Positions 1 to 12,255 of a stretch of DNA of 64,000 nucleotides are shown one piece after another. The notes under the pieces are model-generated. The model worked only from the letters and a program-made list of their open reading frames with translations. It was not told the DNA's origin and searched no databases. Every line of letters begins with the position of its first letter. Position 1 is the first letter of the stretch. Source of the stretch: Steinernema hermaphroditum (taxonomy: Eukaryota; Nematoda; Chromadorea; Rhabditida; Steinernematidae); assembly GCA_030435675.1 (NCBI GenBank), contig CM059621.1:11098001-11162000 (forward strand), written 5' to 3'. Made by a program: the position numbers and the translations under genes.

Positions 1-1698
1 AACTGCTGCTGGTCGTAGCCCGGACTCTGGGTGCCCTCCTCCAGAACGCGAACATCGCCACATACACGGAAACGGCACGCCATCGAATTATCGATACGAT
101 TGCCGTGCAACTGAGGGCAGAGATCCAACGTTTCCAAAGCGATATGTCAGTGGATGAAGAAGATTCGGCGGCACTGTTGGCCTGCATGAGGAAAATCTCC
201 GTTTTCGCCTCGTAAGAGAGTCGCCTCGCTTTGATCTCTTTTAGTTCGTTTTGCTAGGACTCAAGACCTTTCGCAGTGGGACTTGTGGAACCCAGTTCTT
301 TCTGTTGTATCAGGTGGGGAAGACAAAGTGCCTTCAAGAGATGTGGCAGAGCACGCAGTCCAGTTTCTGTTCCTCTCCTTGAGTCATGACTTTTCACTGC
401 TCTACACGAAATTGGAAGAGAATCCGGACGAGGATGTCATGGTACCTATTTATTGTCGGACATGTGCATAATCTGGTGTTTTAAGGAGGCCGTTCGTGTG
501 ATCAGAACTCGCAGAGACCAGTTCCTCAACATTGTTGAGACGATATTGCGAAGTGGAGCTGCTGGAGTGGAAAACGTGCGTTTCCTTTCCGATGTACATT
601 CCGTAATTAGCGATCTTTAGGCGTTCTTGTGCGTATGCGACCTTCTGATTTTGTTCAGCTGGCGCTTGCGTCAGAGAAATGCGTCCCTTGGCCCGCTTGT
701 GGTAAACGTCACATCGGACTTGATCCACCAGATGGATTGCTTTGTCGTGGATAACGTATTTGTCGAAGAAGAAGAGGATGACGAAAATGACGACGCCTTC
801 AACGAACAGCAACGTGTGGAACTCATGCACAAGCGAAGGAACCTGCTCGCTCAGTTCTGCAAGTTAATTATGTACAACGTCATTCCTCTGAGTCACATGT
901 GGGTTGTCCTGAAGCATTACGAGAGGGTAAGACGCCTGCCTAGCACCGATTCATTTCAATGGTATTGTTTAGTTTTACCGAGATTTCGGAGACATCATCA
1001 AGAACATGATTCATAAAGTCCGAGATCTCCACAAGCTGCAGTGTGCCCACGGGGTAGCGAACGCCTTAACTGACGACTACAAGTGCATTAGAAATGCCGT
1101 TGGCGACGGAACGATTGATCCACTTTCCGACGAGTTTATGGCGTTGAGAGACTTGGCGAAGAAGTTGGCCCAGTCGTTTGGATCGGATCACGTCAAGAAT
1201 CGAGATGTAATTGCCGGCATTCACAGGTACTGAGCTTTCGCCAAGCGCAGTTCTCACCGATTATGCTTGAGGGAGGGAATCTTGTTCGCTCTGAACGATA
1301 AAAGGGAAGAAGACGCCATTGGCGAGAACGGCCGTTCTAGGAACCTCTTGTTCTTAGAGGCGCTCTTGGAATTCTCATCGAAGTTGCTGAAGCAGGATCG
1401 GGCTTGTGTGTATGTCCTAGCGGCCTTGCTTCTTGCTAAGATTCGCGGTTTAGGTTGAACTACTTGGAAAAGCAGGTGGATCCAACGTCCGTGACGGTTT
1501 CCGAAGATTACTGGCAACCTTACATTCTTTATAAAGGATCTCTGCAGGTTAGCCCCTACATAGTGTTGCAGAAGAGTAGCGCAGGTATTCCAGGAGCGTG
1601 CGGTGGATGACAACGCCAGCGTGAGAAGCGGACCTTCGCCGACGCCAAGAAGACGATCAGCAAGAGTGCGGAAGAACACAGAATCTGAAGAAGACTGA
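1..1698 (+). CDS. scc-3: Cohesin subunit SA/STAG (SCC-3), 3' part
   Basis: Structural subunit of the cohesin ring that holds sister chromatids together in the nucleus. The gene enters from the left edge already in coding sequence. Exons read: 1-211, 258-441, 486-575, 621-926, 973-1226, 1272-1409, 1454-1547, 1585-1698. All junctions are GT/AG and stay in frame. The HEAT-like helical C-terminal half is recognisable by stretches typical of STAG proteins: an acidic run EEEEDDEND near 765-795, YRDFGDIIK followed by KVRDLHKLQC at 975-1044, and EDYWQPYILYKGSLQ just before the last intron. The last exon is short, basic, then acidic (PTPRRRSARVRKN...ESEED). The last intron is only 37 nt. The N-terminal half, including the STAG domain, lies outside the window. 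Family assignment is by remembered similarity, and I am confident of it; the symbol follows C. elegans usage. Confidence 0.88.
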
Positions 1699-1971
1699 AG
1701 CTGTCACTTAAGTTCTCTCGCACACTATGCATCTTGTCATTAATTACCAATTAACATGCCTTTATGGTGATCTCCTATAAAAGTCATGTAGCTCACAGTG
1801 CTTTATGGCGCCGTAAAAGGGCCCTCTCCATAGTCGCCCTCGCGCCTCTGCTGCGAATGGGGGGAATCGGAGTGCGAAGTTTCGAGCTTCGCATCGTTTT
1901 CGGGCGCGCGCCTAATGCTATCCACAGAAACACATTTATTGGAATGTCCCACCCGAGCGAGGCGCGTGAGA

Positions 1972-2718
1972 ATGTTTAGAAACGGTTTGTTGAAATATTT
2001 CACGAGGCGATGGAATTTCCTCAGACGATACCTCGGACCACATAAGACGACCAATCCGTGGATCGATCGCCTCCTCCGGGTATACGGTAGGCGAGATCCT
2101 ACGCAAGGGTCCTCTTCATCAGACGACTCGGGCTTCGATGAGGTGAGAGACGTTGCCAGAGGCAAAGGTTACTGTAGGATTTCAAAATTTTTGGGTGGAC
2201 GACGAAGCGATCTACGGAGGCTTTGAAAACGACGCCGAGCCCGTGGCCATCTGCCGAGTGGTCGACTACAGGCTGTCGACGGGAAAGGTATGAAGAGTGT
2301 CTGTAATCTTGCAAGTGCTGGCCATTCAGAACCTTGTGCATAGTTGGCATCTGCGCGGTGATCGACTAAAAAAAACCTCAAGAACAGCGCTCTTTGGCCT
2401 ATCAGTTTTTCTTTATTTTCCACGCTTGCTACGCTAGTTCCGCTGACATTTTCTTTGTTTTCGTCTTTCATATTGCCCAGAAAAACATAAACAGTGGTGA
2501 ATAACAAGTACCAAAACTTACCGTACCCTTTCCAGATCTCCACCGCCTATTTTCCCCGCGAAGCCAGCAGCTGCACACTCTCCGAGCTCTACGGCGACTT
2601 TTCCGATCTAGAAGAAGACGATCCCCCAGAAGAAAGCCCACCCTTCCGGTCTCTGCAGAACTACGGTAGAAAGCAAACAGTCGCCATAGATGTAGACAGC
2701 CGACAAATCACTGTCTAG
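1972..2718 (+). CDS. Orphan small protein, about 135 aa, three exons
   Basis: Not recognised. Best model: exons 1972-2086, 2178-2287 and 2536-2718, giving 135 aa; an in-frame ATG at 1915 would add 19 residues. The first exon is basic and aromatic (MFRNGLLKYFTRRWNFLRR). The middle is well-formed coding sequence (FQNFWVDDEAIYGGFEND). The C-terminus is acidic and proline-rich, and ends SRQITV. The phase-1 donor at 2087 is the only one that joins exon 2 in the right frame. A tempting longer first exon ending at 2142 breaks the frame, although the extra stretch (SSSSDDSGFDE) looks coding, so an alternative isoform is possible. An AATAAA lies 34 nt after the stop. It starts 274 nt downstream of scc-3 on the same strand, so the two could share an operon. 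No signal peptide or membrane segment is visible. Confidence 0.55.
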
Positions 2719-2751
2719 ACATGTGATCTTTCGTTTTTCGAAGTCATTTCG

Positions 2752-2757
2752 AATAAA
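2752..2757 (+). terminator. Poly(A) signal AATAAA
   Basis: Canonical AATAAA 34 nt after the stop codon of the 135-aa gene. It supports both the strand and the 3' end of that gene. Confidence 0.6.
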
Positions 2758-5700
2758 ACAGTGCAGAAGAGAGGTGGAGTCCCGGCGCGGTGCACTTTGG
2801 CCTCCGAAGCCATCGGGGCGCCTGTTTTCGCGTGTGACCACAGGAAATGCGTAATTTTCGCGTAATTCGGGGTAAACAAACACGCTGCTGTCTTTTATTT
2901 TCGTCCCTCTGACTCATTTCCTTCGGCGTTCCGAAAACAGAATTCCAAAGCGCCAGGCGACGGTTGGAACGTGGTGTCCTCGACTTCTCCACTTCTTAGG
3001 TCCTCTTCGCTCCCTTTCCGGAAGAATACAGTGGAGTTCATCCCGCCACAGGAACATTGCACTCTGCGTAGGCCCCAGAAGACCATTAGCCCCGATGAGT
3101 CAATTTGTGGATCGAACGCGTCACGTCCGAGCCTCGGGCTCCTGTTTGTCCATTTTCCCCACAAAAGCGTCCTTTTTGTATTCCAAGACAAGCCGCCAGG
3201 TGCCTTTGTTTTCGCTGGCGCTGAGTAATCCCTCACGGTCCCTTGTTCACGGCTGCGCCGATGGAGTCGATCTATTTGTTTTGGTGCTATTGGCTAGCGC
3301 TACCGTAACCTCGGCTGACTCAGGAACGCAAAACTTGCTTTTGAGGATAAATGGGACCTAGAGAGTCTATCCAAAAAGGGGTCACTTCGCGCGAAATGTT
3401 TCTCAAAAGTGAGATCGAAAAAGCGCCGTCGAGGAAGTAACCTTCGGCTGTGCTGAGGCGAAAGGTCGAAAGCGCGGAAACTGGTTTTCCAAGGCTTTTA
3501 GCGCGGATTCACGTTTAGTCAACTATGCTCGTTGAATTCACGAAGGTCACCACAGTGACTTTTCCGCGAAAAGGAAAACCCCATCTGGAAACGTTTATTT
3601 TTAAGATTACAGTGGGTTTTGTTGAACGTGGTTTCTTAAACCAACTGAAATGTTGGGAAATGCCAAAATAATGAGTAGATTCCTCTGAACTCATAGCTCC
3701 GCTTGAAACGATTCTATAAACTGAATAAGTAGTCAGTTTACCGGCGCAATCTAAATGGCGTGATAGTCTCCTTTCCGAAAAGATTACTATTTATGAGTCA
3801 TAACTCTATAATCCAGAATATCATCAGTTATGGCATTTCGGATTATAGCATTCTACTCAGCCAAATGAAATCAGAGAAGAAATCTTTTTGCTCGCGAGCT
3901 TCAGGTTCCTTCTATGTGACTAGATGACCTCATGGATCACCTGATTCTTTGGACACTCCTTCCTTTAGTGGACCCGGGGCTAACGGCTTGGAAATGTGAC
4001 CAAACATCGCAACAGTTTTTGGCCCCCGGTGGCTTCTGCGTTCACGTGAACCGATAGGTCCTGACCCCGAGCGCGCTTCTCTTCGCTATCTCCACTTTGA
4101 TCGACTGATCGCCAAGTGAACGTTCTCTAACCGGGTCATCTCCACGTGGATCTCGCACCCTACTGCACTCAAGGTACCTTTCTGACGCACTTTTTCGGCC
4201 ATAGATCGCCGCTTCGACCCGCTATCTGTCTCTGGATGCGAGAACTCCGCTGGGAATCCCTTCAGCGCCGATCATCGAGAGATCGTTCGCTCTCTGCGTC
4301 TTCGGTGTGTAACACCGCCGCCCACTCCCCACTTTTTCGAAGTTACTGCGTGGCGCACACGTGAACACGAAAAAGCAAACGGCTTTTGAAAGTCCGCGAG
4401 TGCACGTCTCCCCGGCGGGCCTTGATCCCCCCATGTTAAGTTTGGTCGTCCGGACGGTCGTCTGGACGCCCCTCCACGGGCCCTCCGCAAACACTCGGCG
4501 ACCTTCGCTCCCTCGCCGCTGCAGCCCTGCAATCTTCGCTCTCGGCGTTTTTCGATAATTCCGTTCCCCTGCGCGCTCTCCCCTAGGGCTTCGCGCCGTC
4601 TACGTGCTGTTTGCAATCGCCGTCGTGCCGGAAATCCCCTCGTCTTCTCGTCTCCTCCGCCCTCGTCGTCTCCTAGCCACTTCGCCTGGAAACTCTCCTC
4701 TTTCGGGTGCTTGAAGGGGAACGAAGTCATTAATAGCTTTCTGCAGAATTCACTTCCATAGAGTAGGGGGATGAAGCTTTCATTTGGGGGTTAGAAATCG
4801 TGGATGCCAAAGATTTTCTATCTCAGATGCCTGTAAACAAATCTGAGTCCAGATGCCGTCTCAACTCGATCAGCGGTTGAATCAGAACTTTTATGCGATT
4901 TCTGGTTTAGATTTAAGCTTATCTTCCAAATCCGAAACCAAAAGCTTGACCGGGACACTTTCTGGATCATCTTCGTGGAATACAATTGACGGAGTTCTCT
5001 GAAAATCGCTATTTTCTCGGTGCAGGTCAGTGATCTGCTCCACGTTTCATAGATCGCTTCATCGTTTCATAGAAAACATTAGTGACGACTTTCTTTTAGT
5101 GAGATTGGTGGATTTCCTCCCAGAAGACTAATTGGGTAACTTCACTTTCATCGAAGTAGGGATCTCTGTTTTCTCTGAATCAGTCATCGGATGACATTCA
5201 CCCCTGATCCTTTCATAATCATCAGCTACTTCTTGCGCTTTAGTGAGTTAGTGAGATCAAGCCAAGGTGCACACGACTGCATCTCTTTTGCCGATACTTT
5301 TCCAATTCCTTGTGAGTTCTTCCTAGTATATGACGTCTCCCGTCGGCGATTAGCCCAACTAAATCCTTTTGCAATTTTAATGAGATCCCTGCAAGATAAT
5401 TGCCCCTCTTCATCTTCTGGCTTCCTCTGCACCCTAAATAGACCTGGCCTGCACCTTCTCCCCCAAGTGCAATTATTCAAATCGGGCTCAGGTGACTCAA
5501 CGAAACCTATTTTCGTCATCCAAGTGCACTCCTGTTGTTCCCTCCCTATTTGCTCCGTCACGATCAGTCCTCCACAAAGCCAAGCTGGGCAGGCCTAGTA
5601 GGTCTCGTCCAAGGATTGCCACGTGTTACGCCTCACCAAAAGTCTTTGGTCTCCGAATTCGGCTTCGGAGCCGTTTCCGACTCCTTCGCGCCGCTGAGTC

Positions 5701-8700
5701 ACACCGCGCCGGCGACGATGTTTGTCCTTCGCCGTGTTGTGACTGGCGCCCGATGAACGATCCTGTCTCGGCTTTGACTCACGCTCCACGCCCGCCGTCA
5801 CGACCAGCCCAGACGTCCGGGATACAGTACAATCTTGCTACCTCTCAATTCCAACTAGCAGAAAATTTGGAAACTGAAGTCTCTAACGAGGCTAAATTAA
5901 TTTTTTTTTCCTTTTTATAAATTTTTGGTGGAACACATGCTGACGATCACTCCTCGAGCATGAGATGTTTCAAAGATGTGCTACAGTAAGTGATCGTCAC
6001 GACGAAATTTACTGTAAATCAGAATTTGTTTGTTCACGTAACGTTGACCATACCGTAACCAGCGAACAGATATCCAACTGTGTTCCCATCCTACAGTAAT
6101 CACCGATCCTTCGGACATGGAACATTCCTTTTGATTCTTCTCCAAGAAGCATGTTATTTTAGGGTTCCATTCATGTTTTAAGGTGCTCAACAAAGGCTCA
6201 CAAACTAATTTTGTATTTTTGATACGACTTTTTGAGACACTCTAGTATATTATGCAGCTTTATAAATATGGGTTTGAAGATCAGCGTTGAATGTTAAGCT
6301 CTTTATCCGTTTAGCACACTACTTTTACATAAGAGAGTCGAACCAAAAGCGTTCCAAATGAAAGGATATGTATCTTTCTGATAATCAAAATGGAAGATAA
6401 CTCTTATAGAATTTTAGAGTAAGTTATTTCTGTAATTTGTTTGGATACATAGAAACTACCTCCGTGACAAGACTAATATGTTTAAAGAATAGAGCGATGA
6501 GCGTCGGAAAACAGGATAAACGGCTCCAAGTACCTTATCAAAGATCACAAAATGGGATTATTTTTATTCCAAAATCTCTTAATATCGAGCATGTATTAAC
6601 ATTTGGCGACGTATGTTAACAACACCTGGCCTGTTTTGTATCAGATCCGAACTCCACGCGGAGGGCATTTGCCGTTCGGAGATTAGAGGACACTCCGAAG
6701 TGCACATGAAGTCTCCTGTTTTCCACCAAAACATGGAGATGACGACTGCGGTGGATTCTTATCGCCTCAGCCGTGGCTGATGTCCACTGGCAGCGCTAAA
6801 TCTGTCTCCCTCGCGTGGACAAATACTCCCTCCGCTCGAGATTTACACTCCTAATCACTTCTTCGTCTCGGCGACTCCTCCGAAGAGTCGCTGTGGCTTC
6901 CCCGCGACCGGTCAAACCCTAACCGGTTGATTCGTCGCGTCACCCTTCTTTTATGGGGGATCTCTGGTCCTCGCGTTTAGGCCTACAGCCACCTGGAACT
7001 CCTCCTCTTCCAGAGATCCAGGAACATCCAGGAGCGCATTGTTTTGTGGCCCAATTACGGTGCCGTCGCGGGGATCACTGTGGAGACTTTCTTTAATTGG
7101 ATTCTTCGCAGTTCTGTCTCGTACTTCGTGTTTTCCTCCGTTTTCGAAATATCAAAAAGACCGAATTGTTTATAGTCTGCTGACATATGACGCACTTTCG
7201 ACGAATTCCTGTTTTCGGCCGACGACGATCTATAAAGAGGTTTCTTTTGAAACAGAAGCACGCGTGGGAAACTACCGTATGCTCTTGTTTACGGAGTGAC
7301 TTAAGACACTTGTGCGTAAACGATGGAGAGGGAAAACAATTTGTTGGAGGGCGAAACGAGGTCTGCCGCTCTTTTGTTTGTGTTTTCTGTTTTGACGCCA
7401 AAAGGCACTCAATTATATGCTTCGGGAGTCTCGGAATCCATTCCCAGGGTCCCAAAATATTTATTTCCCCTTTGCAGTTTTATCGCCTTCAGAAGCTGTA
7501 AATTTTGAGAATAAAAAGCCGCTCGCTAAGCCATAAATTGTTTTCGTTTGAAACGTCTCTAAGAAAAGATCGGAACTGGAGTCGTGGCCGGAGAACCGAA
7601 GGAGATCCTAAGTACACGACTCTATAAATATCACATAAGTGCAATTCCTTATCGATGAACTTTCGTTTATAAGCACAACTACAGAAAAACACTTCTGTGT
7701 CGTAACGTTGCCATGGAGCATACAGTACGCTGGAACGTCGAGTAGATATGCAGTAGATAGAACTTCCCCAAAGTGTTCTATTTTGGAAAACACTCCGATG
7801 ACTCGGTGCCATAAATTGTCGCTCTTCTCGTACCCACTTGTTGACGGAGTCGTCTCTGTGCGCAAAACAGATTTATTTACCTTTTCCAAAGGACTTTTCG
7901 ATCCGAAATTTGTTTTCCTCCCCCGTCCCCAGCCCCTTCCCGTTCCCCTGTGAACCTTCCCATCGCCCAAATGCGACTCTGTCGAAAACAGCGTTTCGTC
8001 CTCAAGAACTTTTCGATTTATCTTTTGTTCCGGCAAGCAGCTTTCCCGCGTAATCAGGCCTGCGGAGATCGGACCCCGTGCGTAAGAGGCCGTTGATCGA
8101 CGCTCGGGCGGGGAACCCTCGCCGAAAATAAAGCGAACGAACTTCCGATGCTATTCGCGTCGCCCAGTTTCCGATCGCCTTCTGAGGTCATCCCTACCAG
8201 GCGATCGCCGATCGATCAGAAGAAGGAGGCGCCGCCCCGGGGCGCGGCGACATCGCCACTCGAGGCGGAGGGCGCCCGGCGACGAGTGATCTCCGCTTGA
8301 GTCGCCGTTTCCCATTTTGTGTCTTTCCGTTTTTTTTGCCACGAAAACAACTCTCGTTTGTTCTGCGAATTGTTTGGTCTTCCACTGACGCCCCCCCCTC
8401 CTCCCCATTCCTCCTGGCGCGTGATTCTGAAGGTCCCCTGGTCTATTCCAATTTAAAGGGCATCCGCTGTTTACGCGCTCTCTAAGAACTCGACGATCAC
8501 GGCGCGGCGATCTTCGGTTGCACTTAGCCTGAACACTTCGGGTGCACTTCGTTCCCTCTGACGTCAGCGTCCCTACCGGAGGCCTCCTCCCCGGGCCGGA
8601 TCCGTGCAAAACGCGACCGGGGGAGGGCTGTCCGTCGCGGATTCCAGCCTGGTCTCTGCTCCCTTCGATTTGTTGTTTTCCCCTCCGTGACTAGCCCAAC

Positions 8701-11700
8701 TCGGCCTCGTTCTTCGCTTCTCCGCTGCAGACGTCGTCGTCGATGTGTGGCGCTGAACTTGGATCGAGGGAGGCGATCTTTGAAGAGACGATCTCTGGTC
8801 TCCCCTCCCTTCCTCCAAATGAGCGCTCTTGCGAATTAATCTCTTTTTCTCTGACGTTTATTTTGGCGACGAAGGTCGCTTTACTACGTTTCCATTAATG
8901 CATTCGGGTTATTTCGGGTGTTTCCAGGAATGAGTAGGAGTGACCTTTACATAATGTATGAGGCGCACTTCGAGCAAAATAGCGCTCTCCTGGGGACCAA
9001 ACGGTGCAGCGAGAACTTTGCCTTATCGCTTAGCGGAAGAAGAGGACTTAATCATGTAGTGTGTAGTGGCGCAGTGTGGATAGCTCTAAAAGGTCGTCTG
9101 TTTTCTCTCCATTTGGTCGGAAAACGGAAATTCCGCCGCTAGCGAAAAAATACACTACAACAGCTGCTCAAATAGCTTTGCATTGCACAAGCGTACCTAC
9201 TGCGTAACCAACGCAACTGCAGCCCTGTCCACAGACTACGCGGCGTTCACTAAATGCATTACACTGTACCTGCTCGTCGTCTCTTTATTTTTGACTCTTT
9301 ACAGCGACGTCCTCGTCAAAACAACCAATTTTTGAGGCGGCAGTCTTTCGCCTTCGTCAAACATTAATGAAAAGTAAATATTTTCGGCGCTGTTTTCGCC
9401 GCAGATTATCCTCCTTGCCGTAAATCTCTAATGCCGATGATGTCAACGCGCGAAACCGTTTATCCCCGCTGAATCGGCTTGCCTAATTTCGCGGCGACCT
9501 TTAGAGAGCGCCGCCCCGTGATTCATGGAAGTACTTCGGGATCGGGCTGCACCTGCACGGCGACCTTTTTGCACTCGCGTGTTTGCACTCGCGCCCCAAA
9601 TCGGCTCTGCAGAAGGCGCCCCACTTTGCGCGCAGGTGACGTCGCCGACTCTTCGATTTTCCCGGAGACGCGTCGTTTCGGGCTAAGTGCCCTTTCCGCG
9701 CCGCCTGCCCCGAAGAAAAACACCTTACGAATCGTGTTGACGCGGCCCTCCGCGTTTTGGAAGTGGCCACGTGATCTCCGCTGTTTTGCCGTCGCCTCCT
9801 CGGGGACGTGTACTTTGCTTCTCGCCTAACCCCTCCCCCTCCGCTGCAAAACACCGAATCGATCGACGTCCTTGCTTAACGAGGGCGGAGGAAGCACATC
9901 CGTTTCCTCTTTCTTTCTCCCACGACTGATTCTCGGGTCGACTCGGTTGACCTTCTTCTATTTTTAAACTGGAACCATCCCGATCCCCTTGCTACTTCTC
10001 CTTTCGACCCTTCGATCAACCGAAATCGTTCATTTCCCATTTACTATGTCCTAGAGTTCACGCTCCCACGTATTTCTCCTAGATTCGCTCCTCGACGACC
10101 GCATAAACTTTTGTTCAGAGAACACTCGACCTCGATCCCAAAGGCACACTCGAAGCACCGGTTCCTTCGCGTTTGGCTTTGCGACCTTTCGCCTCTGCAA
10201 AAACGAGGTTGTGCTTACGTGTTTGTTTGCCTTGTGCCGATACCGAGAATTGGGGAGATACAAACCATTGTTTGGGAATAGGAAAAACGGGAACAAAGGA
10301 AAGATACAAAACTCCAGCGGCGCAACCGTAAACACGCGATCAGTCATTTCTCATTAACTTCTGCGGCCAGGCATTGCAGACCAAAAGTCAGAAACTTCTT
10401 GCTTGCTACGGCAAATAAATCCTTTTTTTGTGAAATCGTCACCGATATCACCCAGTCGTCGAATCAGTTCCGCGCTCGTCTAGCTCAACTAATTGTTTAC
10501 CTCTCCACTTCCATATCGACGTGTTTGCCCAAACCTCCAAGATGATCAGATAAGCGATTCCAGATAAGATTGGCGGTTCGGGCGACCCTCGTGTCCCTTC
10601 GATTAGGACTGCGTGGACCGTGGGTCAGAGATCGCCACAAATGGTTCCTTATTTTCGTCTTTTTTCGGCGTCAACAGACGGGCCTTCGGCGCCGATCGCC
10701 TCCGATTCGCCGACTCGGGCATCGATCGTCTCGCTGCGTGCGTTTGTTGACTCTACGGTGTTAGGAGTGCACGTGCCGATCGATTTCTGATTCCGAAGCT
10801 CCTCTCTGATCTGTCACCTCCTCTCCACTGGCCTCTTCCAACCAATCCGTGCACGCTTAGAGCGATACTCGCGGTTGCAATCTACATCGTCGCCGACGTC
10901 CCTTCCGAAAACATGTTTTTACTCCGCATTCTTTGTCCGCGACGTTCTCTGGTGTTCGCCGCGAAGGCCGAAGGCGCCCCAGAGCGTCTGGGCACGCAAG
11001 AAGGAAGTTCCTCGCGAGAACGTCCTCGGGGAGCACAAAAGTGACGAAATCGAAGAGAGAACACGTCGGCACCCTGAATTATCGGAGTTCCCTCTGCCTG
11101 GAGGCGCCAAAAAACAAGATTCTTATCGCGCTTCGCAACACTCTCTCGGTCCCATGACTCCCTTCCTATGAATATTCTGCACCGGCGTTTCCGATAAAGG
11201 AAACGGCGACGTCACTCGGCGCCAAACACACGTAACACCGCCGTAAACCGCGTTCCTTTGGTCTACTCGGCTTCCCCCTCCGGCTCCGGGGAGCAGCCTT
11301 ATCAGGGCTGCGCCTTCCGCTCCCCGGAGCTCCTCCGCGAATTTCGTCGACGATCTCTGCCCACCGCCGTGACCCCGAAGTCTTTGATGACCTCGTTGGG
11401 GCGGCGCGTCCCCCAATCGATCGTCCTCCGGCTTCTGACCCCTTCAATTAGGCCCTGAAGGGTCTAAAACGTGCAAGGCACGTGCCCTCCAGCGGGGAAA
11501 GCCCGAAGGTCGCGGCCGATAAGCGCTGGAACTGTTCTCTGGCGGGGGTGCTCAGCTACGGTCTTGATCGATTCGATCTCGCCTGCGTGCACTCCTAATT
11601 CGCCCGGCGGCTGTATTATACCTGTCGGTCGCCTGGTTCGTTAGGCGTGCGCAGCTGCCTTATTTGGTTAATTCCCACGCGACCTATTCGTTTGGAGTCT

Positions 11701-12208
11701 AGACGCCTTCCAGAGTGCGGCGGGGGTTGTTTTCAAGTGATTCGCTGCGACGAGCTACATCAAAGTGCTCCTGGCGGATCCGCCCCGGGAGATCTCTGGT
11801 CTGGTGACTCAGTCGCTGTTTTCTTCGGCTGTTTTCGCTGCACCTGAAACTCACACACCTCTAATTACTTGGCTCGTCGCCAGCCCCGACCGATATCTAT
11901 TTTAGGCGTGCGTCTGCGAACTCAAATAGATTCCTTCGGAACTCTGGCCCGTGGATAGGTGCGTTTGCACTCGCGACGCCTCCGATCCGCAGGGCCGGGC
12001 GGTTTCCGGTCTTTGTTTCCTCGTCGCTGTGATCGTGTGTACGTAGACGCCGCGTTGGGCAGGGCACGGTGAATGGGAAAACAGTCCATTCCCCCGGAGA
12101 CCGAGGATCACCCCCGATCACTCCCACATTCACCCCTAAACGGCTGTCCCGCGAGTGACCGCGACGCCTCCCCGATCAACAGTCGCCTCTTCATGTGACT
12201 CTTTTCAG
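2758..12208. other. 9.4 kb without a supportable gene
   Basis: I find no reading frame here with credible splice structure or family similarity. The first half (about 2.8-7.9 kb) is of mixed composition with AT-rich patches. The second half (about 7.9-12.2 kb) is GC-rich and CpG-rich. Small structures seen: a 9-bp inverted repeat at 3806-3814/3840-3848 and an 11-bp one at 5941-5951/5989-5999. The stretch lies directly upstream of the Gln/Ala-rich gene. It may hold that gene's promoter, enhancers and a 5' exon; this is inference. Confidence 0.5.
5941..5999. repeat. 11-bp perfect inverted repeat, 37-nt loop
   Basis: TGACGATCACT at 5941-5951 is mirrored by AGTGATCGTCA at 5989-5999. It could be a foldback remnant of a mobile element or chance; no target duplication was seen. 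Confidence 0.5.
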
Positions 12209-12255
12209 CGGAATCGTCCAAAATTCTCGCCCAAAGCGCCCCCCGCGTATCCTCC

